In this document: piece by piece, positions 1 through 5,511 of the stretch | Layout: the number at the start of each line of letters is the position of its first letter | How positions within the stretch are numbered: the first letter of the stretch is position 1 | Assembly: GCA_029940345.1 (NCBI GenBank) | Contig: JAOZRC010000149.1 | Location: 1-9,886 of the forward strand | DNA from: Desulfobacterales bacterium | GTDB taxonomy: Bacteria > Desulfobacterota > Desulfobacteria > Desulfobacterales > JAUCGF01 | Length of the DNA: 9,886 nucleotides | Direction of reading: 5' to 3' | Program-made: the position numbers and the translations under genes | The notes under the pieces: generated by a model | Seen by the model: the letters and a program-made list of their open reading frames with translations, nothing else | What the model was told of the DNA's origin: nothing | The model's database searches: none

Positions 1-84
1 GCCATAATAAATGCACATAAAATGCCATTTATTGATAATTTTTCAGAAAGATGGGTTAAGTATATTTTTAAGGGAATGAAATGA
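1..84 (+). CDS. Possible C-terminal end of an upstream gene (partial)
   Basis: The frame starting at base 1 stays open for 27 codons and ends in a TGA at 82-84, which overlaps the first argF ATG as ATGA. The visible tail reads [18 protein letters not shown]. This kind of overlap is typical of translationally coupled operon genes and would place argF second or later in an operon. An open stretch of 27 codons is weak evidence, the base composition is AT-rich, and I do not recognise the peptide. It may equally be non-coding leader. Confidence 0.3.
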   Translation, partial: AIINAHKMPFIDNFSERWVKYIFKGMK

Positions 85-1085
85 TGACCAAATTAAAAAA
101 TCGAAATTTCCTGAAGCTGTCCGATTTCACCTCCCGGGAAATTCAGTTTCTATTAGACCTGGCCGCAAAGTTAAAAAAAGATCAATCCTTCGGGACCGAG
201 CAGCAGTATTTAAAGGGGAAAAAAATTGCTTTGATCTTTGAAAAAACATCAACCCGGACGCGTTGCGCCTTTGAAGTCGCTATTTACGATCAGGGCGGTC
301 ATGCCACCTACCTGGGGCCGACCGGCGCTCAAATGGGAATGAAAGAATCGGTCAAGGATACGGCGCGTGTGTTGGGACGGATGTATGATGGAATCCAGTA
401 CCGTGGTTTTGCCCAGGAAAATATCGAAATTTTAGGAGCCTGCGCCGGCGTGCCGGTTTGGAACGGTCTGACGGATGAGTTTCATCCTACCCAGATACTG
501 GCGGATTTTATGACGATTCGGGAACATTCCGACAAAGCCTTAAATCAAACGAAATTGGCCTATTTGGGAGATGCCCGCAATAATATGGGCAACTCACTTT
601 TAATCGGATCCGCCAAAATGGGAGTTGATTTTCGTATGGTGGCTCCTTTGGGTCTGCGACCGAATCCTGCGCTTGTTAACCAAGCGCTGGCGATCGCGGA
701 AAAAACAGGGGCCAAAATATTAATTACCGATGATCTTACTGTCGGTGTCAAGGATTGTGATTTTTTATACACCGATGTATGGGTGTCTATGGGCGAACCG
801 GAGCGTGTTTGGCAGGATCGTATCGAGTTATTAAAACCCTTTCAGATTAATACCGCTGTGCTGAATATGACGGGTAATCCGGCCGTTAAATTCATGCATT
901 GTTTACCTGCCTTCCATAATCGGGAAACCCAAATCGGTGAGCAGATTTATCAAAAATTCGGACTGGAAGAGATGGAAGTCACCCAGGAAGTTTTCGAATC
1001 AACGGCGTCAATTGTATTTGATGAAGCTGAAAACAGGGTGCATACCATCAAAGCGGTTATGGTGGCGACGATGGCAGATTTATGA
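81..1085 (+). CDS. argF: Ornithine carbamoyltransferase
   Basis: Transfers the carbamoyl group of carbamoyl phosphate to ornithine, giving citrulline, the step of arginine biosynthesis before argininosuccinate synthase; cytoplasmic. The 334 residues match the usual family length. Visible signatures: the carbamoyl-phosphate loop STRTR (57-61) inside FEKTSTRTR, the HPTQ motif (135-138), the ornithine-binding DVWVSMG (232-238) and the catalytic HCLP (273-276) with Cys274. The C-terminal helix ([21 protein letters not shown]) closely resembles the enterobacterial ArgF/ArgI type. An AAGGGA ribosome site at 70-75 fits either ATG at 81 or 84; the latter has the better spacing (8 nt). No arcA or arcC neighbour is seen, so an anabolic role is more likely than catabolic ArcB, but the sequence alone does not settle this. 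The next gene is convergent. Confidence 0.96.
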   Translation: MMTKLKNRNFLKLSDFTSREIQFLLDLAAKLKKDQSFGTEQQYLKGKKIALIFEKTSTRTRCAFEVAIYDQGGHATYLGPTGAQMGMKESVKDTARVLGRMYDGIQYRGFAQENIEILGACAGVPVWNGLTDEFHPTQILADFMTIREHSDKALNQTKLAYLGDARNNMGNSLLIGSAKMGVDFRMVAPLGLRPNPALVNQALAIAEKTGAKILITDDLTVGVKDCDFLYTDVWVSMGEPERVWQDRIELLKPFQINTAVLNMTGNPAVKFMHCLPAFHNRETQIGEQIYQKFGLEEMEVTQEVFESTASIVFDEAENRVHTIKAVMVATMADL

Positions 1086-1114
1086 TTGTTGATTGAAAAA
1101 GACAATCAACAATC
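1084..1114. terminator. Hairpin between convergent argF and phaE
   Basis: Perfect 12-bp inverted repeat: GATTGTTGATTG (1084-1095), a 7-nt loop, then CAATCAACAATC (1103-1114). It begins inside the argF stop codon and lies 13 bp from the phaE stop, so it sits exactly where two convergent transcripts should end. The stem is AT-rich and neither strand has a long U-tract directly after it, so it is not a textbook intrinsic terminator. Confidence 0.5.
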
Positions 1115-1127
1115 AAAACCGGATAGC

Positions 1128-1676
1128 CTATTTTTTTTCAGAAGGCGACGGACCGTTTTCCTTGTAAAGTTTCTGAAAACTCTGCATTATCTCTTGAAAT
1201 TGTTCCCCCTGCCTGACAACCAACTCTTTGATTCCCTGGGTCAATTCTTCAGGCTCCGTTTGCTTAACACCTAATTGGGCGTGAAGTTGGGCGATGGTTT
1301 TTTCCATTTCAGAGACTTTTTTATCAAGGGCTTCATATTTTTCCTGAAGTATCACATGTTCATCGCGCGGTACAGCGCCTAACAGGCGAATATATTTTTC
1401 AAATGAGTTTTGGAAGGTGCTCGCGCCGTTTTGCATGATCTGCCAATGGGATGGCGCTTCTTCGGACACGTTGTCCGCGCCGTAGACTTTGGCAAACATC
1501 GACATGAAATCCTTATCTTCCTTGGTTTTTTTTCCTGCGAATGTTAAGGCGGGAATGCCGTTGACCGACTTGCCCAGCCATTTTTGAAACGATTCGATCT
1601 GTTTCTGGCCCTGCGCCGCATTTAACATCAGATTTCCCCAGAATTCGAGGAATTTGCTGTCCATTGAGTAACTCAC
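1128..1676 (-). CDS. phaE: PhaE-like subunit of PHA synthase
   Basis: Probable accessory subunit that binds and activates the PHA synthase PhaC at the surface of the polymer granule. The 182-residue protein has no signal peptide or membrane segment. Its N-terminal half is rich in aromatic and amphipathic helix (EFWGNLMLN, FEKYIRLLGAVPRDEH). Residues about 105-137 form a heptad-like coiled coil (QEKYEALDKKVSEMEKTIAQ), followed by a second helix and a Lys/Ser tail. This layout fits the PhaE/PhaR-subunit group (PHA_synth_III_E), though it is shorter than many class III PhaE proteins. The start is GTG at 1676: AAGGAAG lies 8 nt upstream on the minus strand, while the in-frame ATG at 1664 is too far from it. 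The gene follows phaC after only 3 bp, so the two are co-transcribed and probably coupled. Family assignment rests on architecture and context. Confidence 0.72.
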   Translation of the reverse strand: MSYSMDSKFLEFWGNLMLNAAQGQKQIESFQKWLGKSVNGIPALTFAGKKTKEDKDFMSMFAKVYGADNVSEEAPSHWQIMQNGASTFQNSFEKYIRLLGAVPRDEHVILQEKYEALDKKVSEMEKTIAQLHAQLGVKQTEPEELTQGIKELVVRQGEQFQEIMQSFQKLYKENGPSPSEKK

Positions 1677-1679
1677 AAT

Positions 1680-3248
1680 TTATACTTCCTTAGCTACAGT
1701 TTCATCCAAGTCTAACTGGAAACGAACGGGTCCGCGTTGATTGTCACCAAACCGGGTATGCAAGGCGCAGGCCGATGAGGGGTCCGACCAGGATGTGGCG
1801 ATTGACCCGTGGCCTTTTGGAAAAGCGGTCACTTCGGCGTCAATAAAATCCAAAGGGGCTAGTGCGCAAGGTTCGTCAACCAGATCATCCATTTTGGCAT
1901 AACATATCAGGAAGGAGATATTTTTCGCAGCCAAACGCTTGAAATTTAATTCCCGGCCAAACAATTTAATCGGCAATGCGCCTTCCGCTGTCACGGGGAT
2001 CGTATAGGAGTCAAAACTCATTTGCGTGATATCCACAGGAAGATCGTTACGGTCATATATCAACCAGTGATTGATTGCCGCGGCCGTTTTACTGATCGGC
2101 TTGAAATGGCCGCCGGGGCGGTCAAACATCATCAGGTCGCGATACAAACTGAACAGGGGCGCTTCCCTTTCCATGCTTTTAAGCTTGTATACCCAACTCA
2201 TCACTTTACCGTCCACGATCTGATTACCATTAGGCAACGATTTGACCGCATACCCCAAGTCCCTGAATCGCGGTGGCAGGTGCTGCATGTACTCTGTTAA
2301 CGCCTCGCTGCGGCTTCCGTCCATGGGAGCCACACAGGTAATCAGCGCATCCACCAGGCCATCCAACTCCCCGGAAAGAATATCAGCGAGTGCTATAAAG
2401 CCGCCCTGGCAAAACCCGTTCAGCGTTACTTCACGACCATGCAGCGCTTTCACCTTTTCGCAGAAAAAGCGTGTATCCCTGGCATCATCCTCTCCGGTCA
2501 ATATCTGAGCGGCAGGTGTATTATGAATGTCTTTGATCACGCGGACATACGTGGGAATCCCCTGGTTGGCAAAGGCATGAACGTAGCTCCTGTTTTCACT
2601 CGGCAAAAAAGCCAAGATGTTAGCGCCTAACACATAAGGATGAATGATGATGACAGGTTTGCCATCAGTGCGAACCGTTACGTTTTTATCCGTAGGCAAT
2701 ACCTGGAACAGATCAAAACGATCGGTCTCCGCAGTCTTAATATAGCCGCCATTATCAAAGTGAAATCCAAATTCGGAACGAATCGCCTTAATCGCTTCAG
2801 GATACCTGTAAACCACTTTCTCCAGCAATTGACGTTGCTGTGTGGCAAAAGATGCAATGTTCTCACCTTTTTGGTTAAAGCAGGTGTTCATCCAAGCGGA
2901 AAAGGCGGCCGTGGCTTTCTGAACATAAAAACTGTTCATGATATTAAAAGTGCCGGCGCTTCCTTTTTCCGCTACTTGCAAATTGAACAGCAGCAATTCA
3001 TAATGGTCTTTCATGGTGCGTTGCAAAGAATGAGCCTTCATTTTTTCTTTTTCACGCGCGTTAAAAGCACCAAGAGCGATTTCAAATGGAATATTGAATT
3101 CATCCAGATATTTATTAACACCATTGGCATGAATCTGAGCTGCCTGGATACTTTCTGTCAGCGCTCCTGACGTTGTTAAGCTAAACTCAGACGCATAGTT
3201 CATCCAGTCTGTGAACCAAGTCATCGGATTGTACGCAGTTGTTCTCAT
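1680..3248 (-). CDS. phaC: Poly(3-hydroxyalkanoate) synthase
   Basis: Polymerises (R)-3-hydroxyacyl-CoA into polyhydroxyalkanoate, releasing CoA, at the granule surface. It has an alpha/beta-hydrolase fold. The modified lipase box is GFCQGG (278-283) with nucleophile Cys280; Asp454 (AKMDDLVDEP) and His480 (FPKGHGS) complete the expected triad. HPYVLGANI (203-211) fits the region near the oxyanion hole. The first 190 residues are helical and lack the hydrolase fold. At 522 aa it is much longer than typical class III PhaC (about 350-360) and a little shorter than class I (about 550-600), yet it is paired with a PhaE-like gene. AGGGA lies about 5 nt before the ATG at 3248. The final residues of the GHxxG/NPP-type region differ from classical synthases (GHGSIATSW), so substrate range cannot be inferred. 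Its neighbours (phasin, phaR) support the assignment. Confidence 0.9.
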   Translation of the reverse strand: MRTTAYNPMTWFTDWMNYASEFSLTTSGALTESIQAAQIHANGVNKYLDEFNIPFEIALGAFNAREKEKMKAHSLQRTMKDHYELLLFNLQVAEKGSAGTFNIMNSFYVQKATAAFSAWMNTCFNQKGENIASFATQQRQLLEKVVYRYPEAIKAIRSEFGFHFDNGGYIKTAETDRFDLFQVLPTDKNVTVRTDGKPVIIIHPYVLGANILAFLPSENRSYVHAFANQGIPTYVRVIKDIHNTPAAQILTGEDDARDTRFFCEKVKALHGREVTLNGFCQGGFIALADILSGELDGLVDALITCVAPMDGSRSEALTEYMQHLPPRFRDLGYAVKSLPNGNQIVDGKVMSWVYKLKSMEREAPLFSLYRDLMMFDRPGGHFKPISKTAAAINHWLIYDRNDLPVDITQMSFDSYTIPVTAEGALPIKLFGRELNFKRLAAKNISFLICYAKMDDLVDEPCALAPLDFIDAEVTAFPKGHGSIATSWSDPSSACALHTRFGDNQRGPVRFQLDLDETVAKEV

Positions 3249-3271
3249 ATTTTCCCTGGTTTCTTATCTAA

Positions 3272-3431
3272 GAGCCTGTTTGAAAAATCTTAAATCGGCT
3301 GCAAAAGCGTGAGAGCGGTTCTGATTTCCGCAAATTTCATGGCAATAGGCCGGCTATTCCCTTAAAATTTGTGAAAATCAGCCCTCGCTCTCACACTTTT
3401 TCGCTTCGATCACGGCTTTCCAAACAGGCTC
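3272..3431. mobile_element. 160-bp MITE, IS5-type ends, TAA duplication
   Basis: Terminal inverted repeats GAGCCTGTTTG (3272-3282) and CAAACAGGCTC (3421-3431) are perfect over 11 bp and flanked by direct TAA (3269-3271 and 3432-3434). The interior folds on itself: GTGAGAGCG near 3310-3318 pairs with CGCTCTCAC near 3386-3394, CTGATTT with AAATCAG, and AATAG with CTATT at the centre. The whole element is therefore one long imperfect hairpin with no room for a transposase. A 3-bp TNA duplication is typical of some IS5-family groups (ISL2/IS1031 type); that link is inferred from the duplication and end sequence style. Confidence 0.8.
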
Positions 3432-3447
3432 TAAGGAACGTTAGCCA

Positions 3448-3505
3448 GTGGGCATCGTCAATATAATTTATTGGTAATACCAAATATTCAACAGACAATG
3501 CCCAC
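3448..3505. repeat. 58-bp palindromic repeat, GTGGGCA ends
   Basis: Arms GTGGGCATCGTC (3448-3459) and GACAATGCCCAC (3494-3505) pair with one mismatch. The centre is a perfect 13-bp palindrome TTGGTAATACCAA (3471-3483). The ends resemble the GTGGGCA arms of the inverted repeat at 9432-9607, so this may be a small or internally deleted relative. It starts 14 bp after the MITE duplication. Confidence 0.6.
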
Positions 3506-3508
3506 CTA

Positions 3509-3611
3509 ATAGACAGTCACATATTACATTTCACAAGGATAGAGGGAGGAGGCTGTATTGTAATACGCCGACGACCGATAACGCAGTGTGATTTAATATG
3601 TGACTGTCTAT
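3509..3611. repeat. 103-bp inverted-repeat element
   Basis: Perfect 18-bp arms: ATAGACAGTCACATATTA (3509-3526) and its reverse complement (3594-3611). Weaker pairing continues inward (TTTCACA against TGTGATT). The 67-bp centre is GC-richer and non-coding. If the ends are placed at GACAGTC...GACTGTC, TA dinucleotides flank both sides, which would suit a TA-targeting transposase, but the palindrome makes the exact boundary ambiguous. No transposase is encoded. Confidence 0.65.
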
Positions 3612-3713
3612 ACATCGAATTAATTCCGGCAAGCTAAAGATTGCAATCCTCTATTTCTGAAAAACTGAAATCGAATCAATATATTCAGGATTGCTATTTC
3701 ACGAGTACTGTTT

Positions 3714-3977
3714 TTAAGCTTGTTCAAAAAACTCGTTAACTTTTTCAAAGCTGTCATCCACATTTTTTTTGAAGTCAGCACGTCCGGTTTTGTAAGCATT
3801 CACCCAGTCACCAATTGCTTTTTTACCATCTTCGGGAAGCCATGCGGCCTGACTCATAAGTTGATCGGCCATACGTTCGGTTTGCTCCTGAAGCATTACC
3901 ATTGCGTTAAAACTGTTATCAAAAGTTGCCTTGTTAAAATCAATCATTTGTTTAAAAATTTGTTTCTGATCCATCAT
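3714..3977 (-). CDS. Short phasin-like granule-associated protein
   Basis: Likely coats PHA granules as a structural protein. The 87 residues are almost entirely predicted amphipathic helix: MDQKQIFKQMIDFNKATFDN, then LQEQTERMADQLMSQ, a short WLPEDGKKAIGDW linker, and a helix ending in VNEFFEQA. This helix-linker-helix pattern, with no cysteines and no signal, fits the phasin family, although most phasins are 110-190 residues long. The adjoining PHA genes are the main support. A strong AGGAGGT (3983-3989, minus strand) precedes tandem ATGs at 3977 and 3974; spacing is 5 or 8 nt. A 7-bp hairpin sits directly upstream of the ribosome site. It is divergent from phaR, the expected repressor of phasin genes. 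It could also be a different small helical granule protein. Confidence 0.68.
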   Translation of the reverse strand: MMDQKQIFKQMIDFNKATFDNSFNAMVMLQEQTERMADQLMSQAAWLPEDGKKAIGDWVNAYKTGRADFKKNVDDSFEKVNEFFEQA

Positions 3978-3990
3978 GTAATACCTCCTA

Positions 3991-4010
3991 AATCTGACCT
4001 AAATCAGATT
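3991..4010 (-). promoter_or_regulatory. Hairpin next to phasin ribosome site
   Basis: AATCTGA (3991-3997) and TCAGATT (4004-4010) form a perfect 7-bp stem with a 6-nt loop. It ends just 1 nt from the AGGAGGT ribosome site on the minus strand. It could be an operator or a leader structure affecting translation or mRNA stability. Confidence 0.4.
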
Positions 4011-4126
4011 AGTGTGCGGAATTGCTGACAAGCGGTGCGTTTTTATTCAGCTTGCAAATTCCGGGGAAAAAATAATTGGCAACGCTTTCAACCAAAAGCG
4101 CTCCCGACTCAATTTAAACAAACTAT

Positions 4127-4157
4127 AAATCTTCTTGATAGGATGTCAAGAAGATTT
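4127..4157. promoter_or_regulatory. 12-bp perfect inverted repeat
   Basis: AAATCTTCTTGA (4127-4138), a 7-nt loop, then TCAAGAAGATTT (4146-4157), followed on the plus strand by T residues to 4159. Read as plus-strand RNA it looks like an intrinsic terminator, but it lies between divergent genes with no plus-strand gene upstream. An operator or a shield between the two promoters is as likely. Confidence 0.4.
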
Positions 4158-4172
4158 TTGTGCAGCGCACAA
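4158..4172. promoter_or_regulatory. Candidate PhaR operator (TGC-N3-GCA palindrome)
   Basis: TTGTGCAGCGCACAA is a perfect palindrome with 6-bp arms around AGC. PhaR/PhbF-type repressors are described as binding TGC-rich dyads of the form TGC-N3-GCA, for example the Herbaspirillum PhbF consensus. The site lies between the phasin and phaR, 17 bp upstream of the -35 box of the putative phaR promoter. The sequence match is direct; the binding is inferred. Confidence 0.45.
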
Positions 4173-4189
4173 TAAGGCATTTGTCCAAA

Positions 4190-4218
4190 TTGACTGGCTT
4201 TACAATTCGGATTAAAAT
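4190..4218 (+). promoter_or_regulatory. Sigma70-like promoter facing phaR
   Basis: TTGACT (4190-4195), a 17-nt spacer, then TAAAAT (4213-4218). Both boxes are one base from consensus and the spacing is ideal. It would give a phaR leader of roughly 270 nt that includes the palindrome series at 4353-4477. Confidence 0.5.
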
Positions 4219-4352
4219 AACGTATTGATTTATTGAATTAAATAGTCTATGATAAGGATATATATTGAATATGCGTACAATATTTTTCTTTGTTGCACCT
4301 TGTCAATAGCGGGGTCAACAGGTGGATTTGTTGGCATCCTTCATGTGAGGCT

Positions 4353-4477
4353 AAAAGTGGTTTACACTTTTCTCCGGAGAGCTAAACTTACAGTTTAGCA
4401 TTGGCGGATACCGAATACCAAACTGTAAGTTTGGCACTCCTCCGAATTGTAAACCGGAAAATGAGGGATGCCGGTTT
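4353..4477. promoter_or_regulatory. Series of five palindromes in the phaR leader
   Basis: In order: AAAAGTG-N5-CACTTTT (4353-4371), TCTCCGGAGA (4371-4380), GCTAAACT-TAC-AGTTTAGC (4381-4399), CCAAACT-GTA-AGTTTGG (4418-4434) and AAACCGG-N13-CCGGTTT (4451-4477). The third and fourth share the core AAACT-N3-AGTTT and have centres 36 bp apart. Each is followed by a GCA and a CCGAAT, so they also look like two diverged copies of one unit. They may be operators, leader RNA hairpins or remnants of a palindromic repeat. The last one ends 9 bp before the ribosome site of phaR. Confidence 0.5.
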
Positions 4478-4499
4478 GTTACTTGAAAAGGAAAACAAG

Positions 4500-4979
4500 A
4501 TGACCCTGACTCTGAAATTGAAAAAATATGCCAACCGCCGTTTATACGATACTGAAAGCAGTGTTTACGTCACTTTGCACGAAGTCGCCGCCATTATCCG
4601 CCAAGGACGGGAAATACGGGTGGTGGATGCGCGTACCGATGAGGATGTCACCGCTTTTGTTCTCACACAGATTGTGATGGAAGAAACACGTAAAAATAAT
4701 ACATTATTGCCAATTCCTTTGCTTCATCTGGCCATACGCTATGGAGATAATCTTCTTGCTGATTTTTTTGAAAATTACCTGCAACAGATTATGCAATTGT
4801 ATCTGCTTCATAAAAAGCAATTTGAAAACCAGTTCGCCCAATGGCTGAAAATGGGGAAAGGGCTTCCCAATAAATCCGGTAAAGCGATGTTAGAATCTTC
4901 ACCTTTTAATTCCTTTTTTGATCTTTTTTGGAACTCCCCTGACAATAAACAAGATAAAGAGGAGGATAAAAAAAAATAG
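4500..4979 (+). CDS. phaR: PHA synthesis regulator PhaR
   Basis: Polymer-sensing repressor: in characterised systems it binds DNA upstream of phasin and its own gene and is released when PHA granules form. The 159-residue protein opens with the hallmark of the PHB/PHA accumulation regulator DNA-binding domain: KKYANRRLYDTESSVYVTL, then EVAAIIRQGREIRVVDARTDEDVT and FVLTQIVMEE (residues about 6-62). A second helical segment (PLLHLAIRYGDNLLADFFENYLQQ) follows, with a charged lysine-rich tail. The domain motif KKYxNRRLYDT normally lies within the first dozen residues, so the ATG at 4500 is chosen over the earlier TTG 4401 and ATG 4461; AAGGA at 4488-4492 is 7 nt upstream. It is divergent from the phasin and probably controls that interval. 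Confidence 0.93.
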   Translation: MTLTLKLKKYANRRLYDTESSVYVTLHEVAAIIRQGREIRVVDARTDEDVTAFVLTQIVMEETRKNNTLLPIPLLHLAIRYGDNLLADFFENYLQQIMQLYLLHKKQFENQFAQWLKMGKGLPNKSGKAMLESSPFNSFFDLFWNSPDNKQDKEEDKKK

Positions 4980-5028
4980 ATCACGCTTTGTCAACAGAAT
5001 TAAAACTTTTCAACCTGTGCAATTCATT

Positions 5029-5095
5029 CAGAGTCCCATCAGGACGACATATTTGTAGAATCATTGCGCTTATGTTTCGTCAGAGTCCCATCGGG
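5029..5095. repeat. Two direct repeats, 52-bp period
   Basis: CAGAGTCCCATCAGG (5029-5043) recurs as CAGAGTCCCATCGGG (5081-5095), 14 of 15 matches. Repeats of this style are, from memory, widespread in deltaproteobacterial intergenic DNA, but I cannot confirm a family name. Confidence 0.5.
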
Positions 5096-5190
5096 CATAC
5101 GCGTCAAGCTAACATTATAACCATCTATTTTATTTGAATATATTTAGCATCCCGATTGTGAATATCACCAACCGTGGAATCAGTGCCAAT

Positions 5191-5264
5191 GTAGGGGCGA
5201 ACCTTGTGTTCGCCCGATTTGTGATAATTCGCGGACTCAGGGCGAACACAAGGTTCGCCCCTAC
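5191..5264. repeat. Perfect 25-bp inverted repeat
   Basis: Left arm 5191-5215 begins GTAGGGGCGAACC and ends GTTCGCCC; the right arm 5240-5264 is its exact reverse complement, with a 24-nt loop. Perfect arms of this length suggest a recent insertion or active maintenance. The GTAGGG...CCCTAC outer end is shared with the inverted repeat at 9432-9607. It lies inside the element 5011-5354. Confidence 0.8.
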
Positions 5265-5357
5265 GGTCATACTTGTCTGGTGAAGGGATAAACAGTTTTC
5301 AGAAACCCTTATCAGGCAAGGTTTTTCATCTTTCGTCTGTTATTGCACAGGTCGAAA

Positions 5358-5377
5358 CTTTCCAAACAGGCTCTAAG
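5358..5377. mobile_element. Solo right end of the 3272-3431 MITE family
   Basis: The 20 bases here are identical to 3416-3435, the right end of the 160-bp MITE plus its TAA flank. The left part of the MITE is absent: the sequence to the left is the end of copy A and its flanking repeat, which overlaps the first five bases here. This is a truncated relic of a second MITE copy, cut or overwritten near the insertion of copy A. Confidence 0.6.
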
Positions 5378-5435
5378 ATTTGGTTTTGAAAAAAGACCCG
5401 TCAACAAAATTGAAATGCCGGTTTGCAATATAGAC

Positions 5436-5463
5436 TTGACATAAAATCAGGCTCTGATATTAT
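5436..5463 (+). promoter_or_regulatory. Sigma70-like promoter of the NfeD-floA operon
   Basis: A perfect TTGACA (5436-5441), a 16-nt spacer and TATTAT (5458-5463, one base from TATAAT). It lies about 50 bp upstream of the NfeD start codon, giving a leader of roughly 40 nt. It is the best match to a housekeeping promoter in the window. Confidence 0.65.
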
Positions 5464-5511
5464 TGAATTTTTTCTGGTGCTCCTCATACACAATCAAAAT
5501 AGAATCTAAAA

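Larger units (their letters stand above)
3249..3713. other. Gene-free interval packed with inverted-repeat elements
   Basis: 465 bp between phasin and phaC, both on the minus strand. No convincing coding frame was seen on either strand. It contains the MITE at 3272-3431 and the palindromic repeats at 3448-3505 and 3509-3611. Downstream of the phasin stop, 8-bp arms GCAATCCT (3643-3650) and AGGATTGC (3687-3694) enclose an AT-rich loop, a possible weak 3' end structure for the phasin transcript. With only about 20 bp between the MITE and the phaC start codon, the phaC promoter must lie inside or beyond the MITE. Confidence 0.7.
3978..4499. other. Divergent phasin/phaR control region
   Basis: 522 bp with no credible gene; the plus-strand frame from TTG 4401 is only an N-terminal extension of the phaR frame. 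It holds the phasin leader hairpin (3991-4010), a short hairpin CGCTTT...AAAGCG (4083-4100), the palindromes at 4127-4157 and 4158-4172, a promoter facing phaR (4190-4218) and a palindrome series (4353-4477). This density suits a region where one regulator controls both genes. I could not place a convincing minus-strand promoter for the phasin. Confidence 0.6.
5011..5354. mobile_element. 344-bp non-autonomous element, 8-bp flanking repeat (copy A)
   Basis: Ends CAACCTGTGCAAT (5011-5023) and ATTGCACAGGTCG (5342-5354) are inverted repeats with one mismatch. The flanks are AAACTTTT (5003-5010) and AAACTTTC (5355-5362), a 7-of-8 match consistent with an 8-bp target duplication. The ends and target type match the element at 9408-9630. 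No transposase frame is inside; the interior holds direct repeats and a 25-bp-arm inverted repeat, which look like insertions of other repeats. Confidence 0.65.
4980..5511. other. Gene-free interval with nested elements
   Basis: 532 bp between phaR and the NfeD gene. No credible coding frame was seen. It holds the element 5011-5354 with its nested inverted repeat and direct repeats, the solo MITE end 5358-5377 and a promoter at 5436-5463. GTCAACAGAATTAAAA (4990-5005) recurs with 14 of 16 matches as GTCAACAAAATTGAAA (5400-5415) on the far side of the elements; this may be an older duplication or chance. Confidence 0.65.

Noticed and set aside
2640..3170. Plus-strand 176-codon frame opposite phaC
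   Set aside because: It lies wholly antisense to the well-supported PHA synthase and has no protein-like features; a coding-strand shadow.
4401..4499. N-terminal extension of PhaR from TTG 4401
   Set aside because: It would translate through the palindrome series; the family begins close to KKYxNRRLYDT, and ATG 4500 has a suitable ribosome site.
4979..5000. Similarity of GATCACGCTTT after phaR to the MITE interior GATCACGGCTTT
   Set aside because: Only about a dozen bases match with a gap; too weak to call a left MITE relic.
5029..5095. Possible CRISPR array from the repeated CAGAGTCCCATC
   Set aside because: Only two short repeats are present, with no third unit and no cas genes.
5310..5335. 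Terminator-like ACCCTT...AAGGTTTTT inside copy A
   Set aside because: The stem is short and imperfect, and there is no gene directly upstream on that strand within the element.
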